A stretch of 64,000 nt of DNA from Siphonodentalium dalli (lineage: Eukaryota > Mollusca > Scaphopoda > Gadilida > Siphonodentaliidae): positions 109,088,278 through 109,152,277 of the forward strand of contig CP136069.1 of assembly GCA_032622095.1 (NCBI GenBank), written 5' to 3'. Below the pieces are notes generated by a model that saw only the letters and a program-made list of their open reading frames with translations, did no database searches and was not told the DNA's origin. Within the stretch, counting starts at the first letter, position 1. Each line of letters starts with the position of its first letter. The translations under genes and the position numbers were made by a program. Positions 60,882 through 64,000 of the stretch are shown in pieces.

Positions 60882-61334
60882 GGCCTATTCAGCTTATATT
60901 TGGTATGGGTGACTGGGATTTAGATTTGATTCAGAATTGGATCACTTGGATGTCCGCAAGAAGTTGCCTTCCAAATTTTAACAAAATAGCTTGGGATTTA
61001 TGGTAATTTTACCGGTGGAAATTTTGACTTATTTTGCAAAAAAATATCATCTTAAAACTGTTCCAATAAGGCAGTTTTATTTATGCATAGTACATTGTGT
61101 ATTGTATCCACCTATTCTGATAATATTGAGTGCTTTTGGAAATGGCAAAATGTGCTTTGCAACGAAGTTTATGATGAGCTACTAGTACGTCTTAAGAAGA
61201 AGTTAGTTCCGCCGGGTCATTTTTTAACTGCAAATTGTATAGCCATGCATGGTCACCACTGCGCATGCAGTAGCCTGTGTTAAACAAAGGATGCTGTCTT
61301 TTTAATGACTATGCATTTAAACTCTAAAAATATC
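60882..61334. other. Right flank of the foldback element
   Basis: The first 90 bp continue the 'GGGCCATAACTC'-type repeat (AGCTTATATTTGGTATGGG). The rest shows no feature I recognise. Confidence 0.45.
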
Positions 61335-61635
61335 CATGAATTTTTAATTTGAAAAACTAACTCCATCATGCTACCCCGAGTCACCACACCAAATTTGGTT
61401 TAAATCGGTCCAAAATCTTGTGTTTTGTACTCGTAAATTTGTTTGGAGCGATATTAAACCCAATTCATCAATTCCATCCCATGACTTTGGACTACTTAGC
61501 TATTAATATGGCTATTTCATTTTCTGGTGTCTCTTATTCCAATACGCAGATAAAGAAAGCTATGGTATCTAAATTTAAAACGAGAGGCCGATCACAATCG
61601 GCAGATGTTTAACCCATACCTTGGCGATAACGATT
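61335..61635 (+). repeat. Dispersed family D copy, short
   Basis: It contains GAGTCACCACACCAAATTTG, AATCGGTCCAAAATCTTGT and, near its end, GAGAGGCCGATCACAATCGG and CCTTGGCGATAA. It matches the copies at 37775 and 50567, but with the two terminal blocks joined in a different order, so it is rearranged. Confidence 0.6.
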
Positions 61636-62997
61636 AGCTATAAACTGATAATTTGTCAAAGATATGATCACAGGAATCAATATATCAGTACCCAACTTGA
61701 AATCAAAAGCCCAAATAATCTGTCTTAAGATGGGTTAAAGTATTTGGTGTGGGGAGGAGTAGTTTTAAATCTCATAACTCTGTCCCTATTCACCCAAGGA
61801 CCTCTCACTGAGATTCAACGGTTAAGTGATTTCGGAGGATATGTTTAGGAGTTTTAAGTTAACTCGTTGGAAGCAAAAGTAATAAACCCCTATCTCTGCC
61901 ACTTTTGACCTGCCAGATATTCAAAATTCATTCACTTCTAAAGAGAAATTATAATTTGTTGACAATACAGACTGCTTAGAACATATATGCATGGGATTCT
62001 ATCTCATATTTAAATTGTACTTTAATTACCCCCCCCCCCCCCACCCATTCTCCCCAGTTGTTACTTGTTTATCAAACATGTCAGACAAATATGATCAGAT
62101 CTGACATGTGTAATAATGAATGCTTATATTGTTAGGTACATGCAAGATTAAGTATTTCATAACAGGGGTGTATGGTTTTCAAAAATATATGTAGTTTATA
62201 CAATACAATACAAAAGTGTTATCTATATAATGTTATATAGACATAATATGATGAGGATGCTGGCCCCTATGACCCCTAAATCCAAACAGATTACCATAGT
62301 TCATATAAAAGAAAGTAAGTAGCCATCAATAAAATGGTTTCACTCAGTGCTCTGTGGCCCCTAAAATTCAATCAACCATGACAATATGAACAAATGGGAA
62401 AATAAGGTTCCTGGAAATATTAACAACATCTATCATCTTGATTTTCAAAACAAGGCACCACTTTATACAATAATCATGTAGATTTATCTGCCTTTACCTC
62501 TTTCATAAATAAATCAAATTGGCTATCAGCCATTATTTTAATTTCACGTTGAAGCATGTTCCCTGAAGGGTTAATATATTTTTCAAAAGTCAATTAATCA
62601 GTCAATACCAAAATCAATAGAAGTGACTGGTGCGCAAAGATAATCATAGATATGAGATATGAGGAAGAGTCTTTGTACATTATAGCATATGTCTATGGGA
62701 ACCTTGGAAAGGGTTAATTATTTTCTAAGCAGATCAATGGGATATAGAAGACACTTTATATATAGGTGAGGGAAATCACACCCTGTAATGGAATTTCAAG
62801 AGTAGGAGAAACAAGAGTTTCATGCTGCCATTAATCAAATTTGACAGATGCCAGCAGTGTTGTTTATCTTTGACTTCATCTAACCAATGGCCAGAGCCAG
62901 AGTTAATAAATAGAGAGATACCACACTCAGTGCTAAACCTGTAAGTACCTTGGCTGATGCTCTGGGTCTCTAAACACACTGACACTATTAATTTATG
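61636..62997. other. Non-coding DNA without recognised features
   Basis: AT-rich sequence with a poly-C run at about 62030-62042. I see no coding signal or clear family member. Confidence 0.35.
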
Positions 62998-63245
62998 GTT
63001 TCATTACTAAATATTTAAAGGGACACATTGGGAACCTTTTTATCAACTTGTATCACAATCATCAATATCTAAATGAAAACAAATGAAAGTGTCAATGACA
63101 TTTTTTTTTTAATAAAATAATTTTGTTATTATTATATTAAAAAGTTTTAAATTTGTTTTTAATAATTTTTATTTTGTTAAATTGAGCAAGGAGTTTAATC
63201 TAAAAAAAAAAAAAAATTATTTTATTTTCAAAAAAGGGTCATAAC
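62998..63245 (-). repeat. Dispersed family D fragment, inverted
   Basis: GGGACACATTGGGAACCTTT and CATCAATATCTAAATGAAAA are the inverse of words at about 37840-37900. An A-rich run follows. Confidence 0.6.
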
Positions 63246-63253
63246 TCCTTTAA

Positions 63254-63984
63254 CTCTTTCGATGCCAAGCTCGCATAAATGCGAGTTACCCAGTCGCTGC
63301 CAAATACGCATTTATGCGAGTTCGGGGGTGCACCTGGTTTACGGGTCGTAATTATATTGTTTTGTTGCATTACAACGGGGGTTCATTTAATTTATGTAGA
63401 GTGCTGGTGTGCGCTGACAATTTAGTAGAAAGGTCAGTCAAAGTCATGCTTCTCCTGAAGTTCTATGAGTACAGTCCGAGCCAGAATATACCATTGACAA
63501 ATTAACTTTTGGTGGGATGCGATATATGAGTGGAAAATAAACATCATAATTGACTTGGCGGCCTCCTTTCTGCTGATCAGTTTAGCGTCCAAAAATTCTG
63601 TCGTAATGAGGTCGGTGAAAAATACGGAATAGTAGCCGGAATATGATTAACTGGTGAAGCATTAATTAATGGGATAGAACACTAGAACAAAAAACAAACA
63701 TTTAATCATATATGAATTGAAAAAAATGACCGAAAACATAAATTAAAGCAAATCCAAGATGGCCACCAATGGCACGTGACCCCCTATGACCTTGAATGGG
63801 TCTCCACGTCGGGGCAGGTGATAGGTCATTGTCATATATTCCCACATGTGAAGTTTCAACTAAATACACCGATAATTACTCGATAGTCATTGCTTTACCC
63901 ACATATACATAAAATACTTGTATTTACACCCAGAATGCTTGGCACTGGGGAGTATGTCTGTGTGGCGGGGTGGCAGCGAAAGAG
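63254..63984. mobile_element. piggyBac-like non-autonomous element (731 bp, TTAA-flanked)
   Basis: Flanked by TTAA at 63250-63253 and 63985-63988. It has ends CTCTTTCGATGCCAAGC and, inverted, CTCTTTCGCTGCCA (13 of 14 match). A subterminal CTCGCATAAATGCGAG palindrome lies 17 bp in, with a further ATTTATGCGAG word at about 63311-63321. A CCAAGATGGCCACC word occurs at about 63753-63766. No transposase. Confidence 0.82.
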
Positions 63985-64000
63985 TTAACCCTTATTCCAA

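Noticed and set aside
44325-64000. Last exon of V-ATPase subunit H (EYLGKQL-type tail)
   Set aside because: No splice acceptor followed by such a sequence was found by eye. A short exon could have been missed, so I leave it unannotated.

Overview
This window reads as nuclear DNA of a marine invertebrate, most likely a bivalve mollusc. It is AT-rich, has spliced coding exons, and is packed with decayed repeats of types I associate with molluscs (the 'AGCTCACCTGAGACGAAG' family, satellite arrays, foldback elements). There are no operons or bacterial genes. The organism call is an inference from style and from one conserved host gene.

The only host gene I can support is the V-ATPase subunit H gene (ATP6V1H/Vma13/VhaSFD type) on the + strand. 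Two adjacent C-terminal exons are visible at 28994-29095 and 44211-44324. They keep a single reading frame across an intron of about 15.1 kb. The rest of the window is intron or flank filled with repeats. I did not find the neighbouring exons.

Layout. (1) 1-7536: the right end of a satellite array with a monomer of about 164 bp, variant monomers and an irregular higher-order period near 1.39 kb. (2) 7537-22775: a 15.2-kb palindrome. Two 5,301-bp arms mirror each other about position 15156, and the spacer is 4.6 kb. Each arm holds the same decayed copy of a long multi-copy invertebrate protein gene with FEN1/PIN-nuclease-like motifs and a Cys-rich C-terminus. The spacer holds the 3' part of a Ty3/gypsy retrotransposon (minus strand) with an open pol reading frame, a polypurine tract and a 704-bp 3' LTR. 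Its pol gene is cut exactly at the arm junction. (3) 22776-28993: dispersed repeats. (4) 28994-44324: the V-ATPase H intron and its two flanking exons. It contains Tc1/mariner-like foldback MITEs, a piggyBac-like MITE, three clusters of short palindromes centred on CTTAAG, and diverged inverted copies of the satellite seen at the window's left end. (5) 44325-64000: three large DNA elements with long terminal inverted repeats. Two (45230-50283 and 52452-55612) appear related to each other and look Harbinger-like. The third (55701-60878) is a 5.2-kb foldback element built around an inverted 42-bp minisatellite. Further TTAA-flanked MITEs and copies of a dispersed repeat family surround them.

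Apart from the V-ATPase exons, the gypsy pol frame and the broken PIN-like gene, I see no credible coding sequence. The many short open frames inside satellites and minisatellites are products of repetition.
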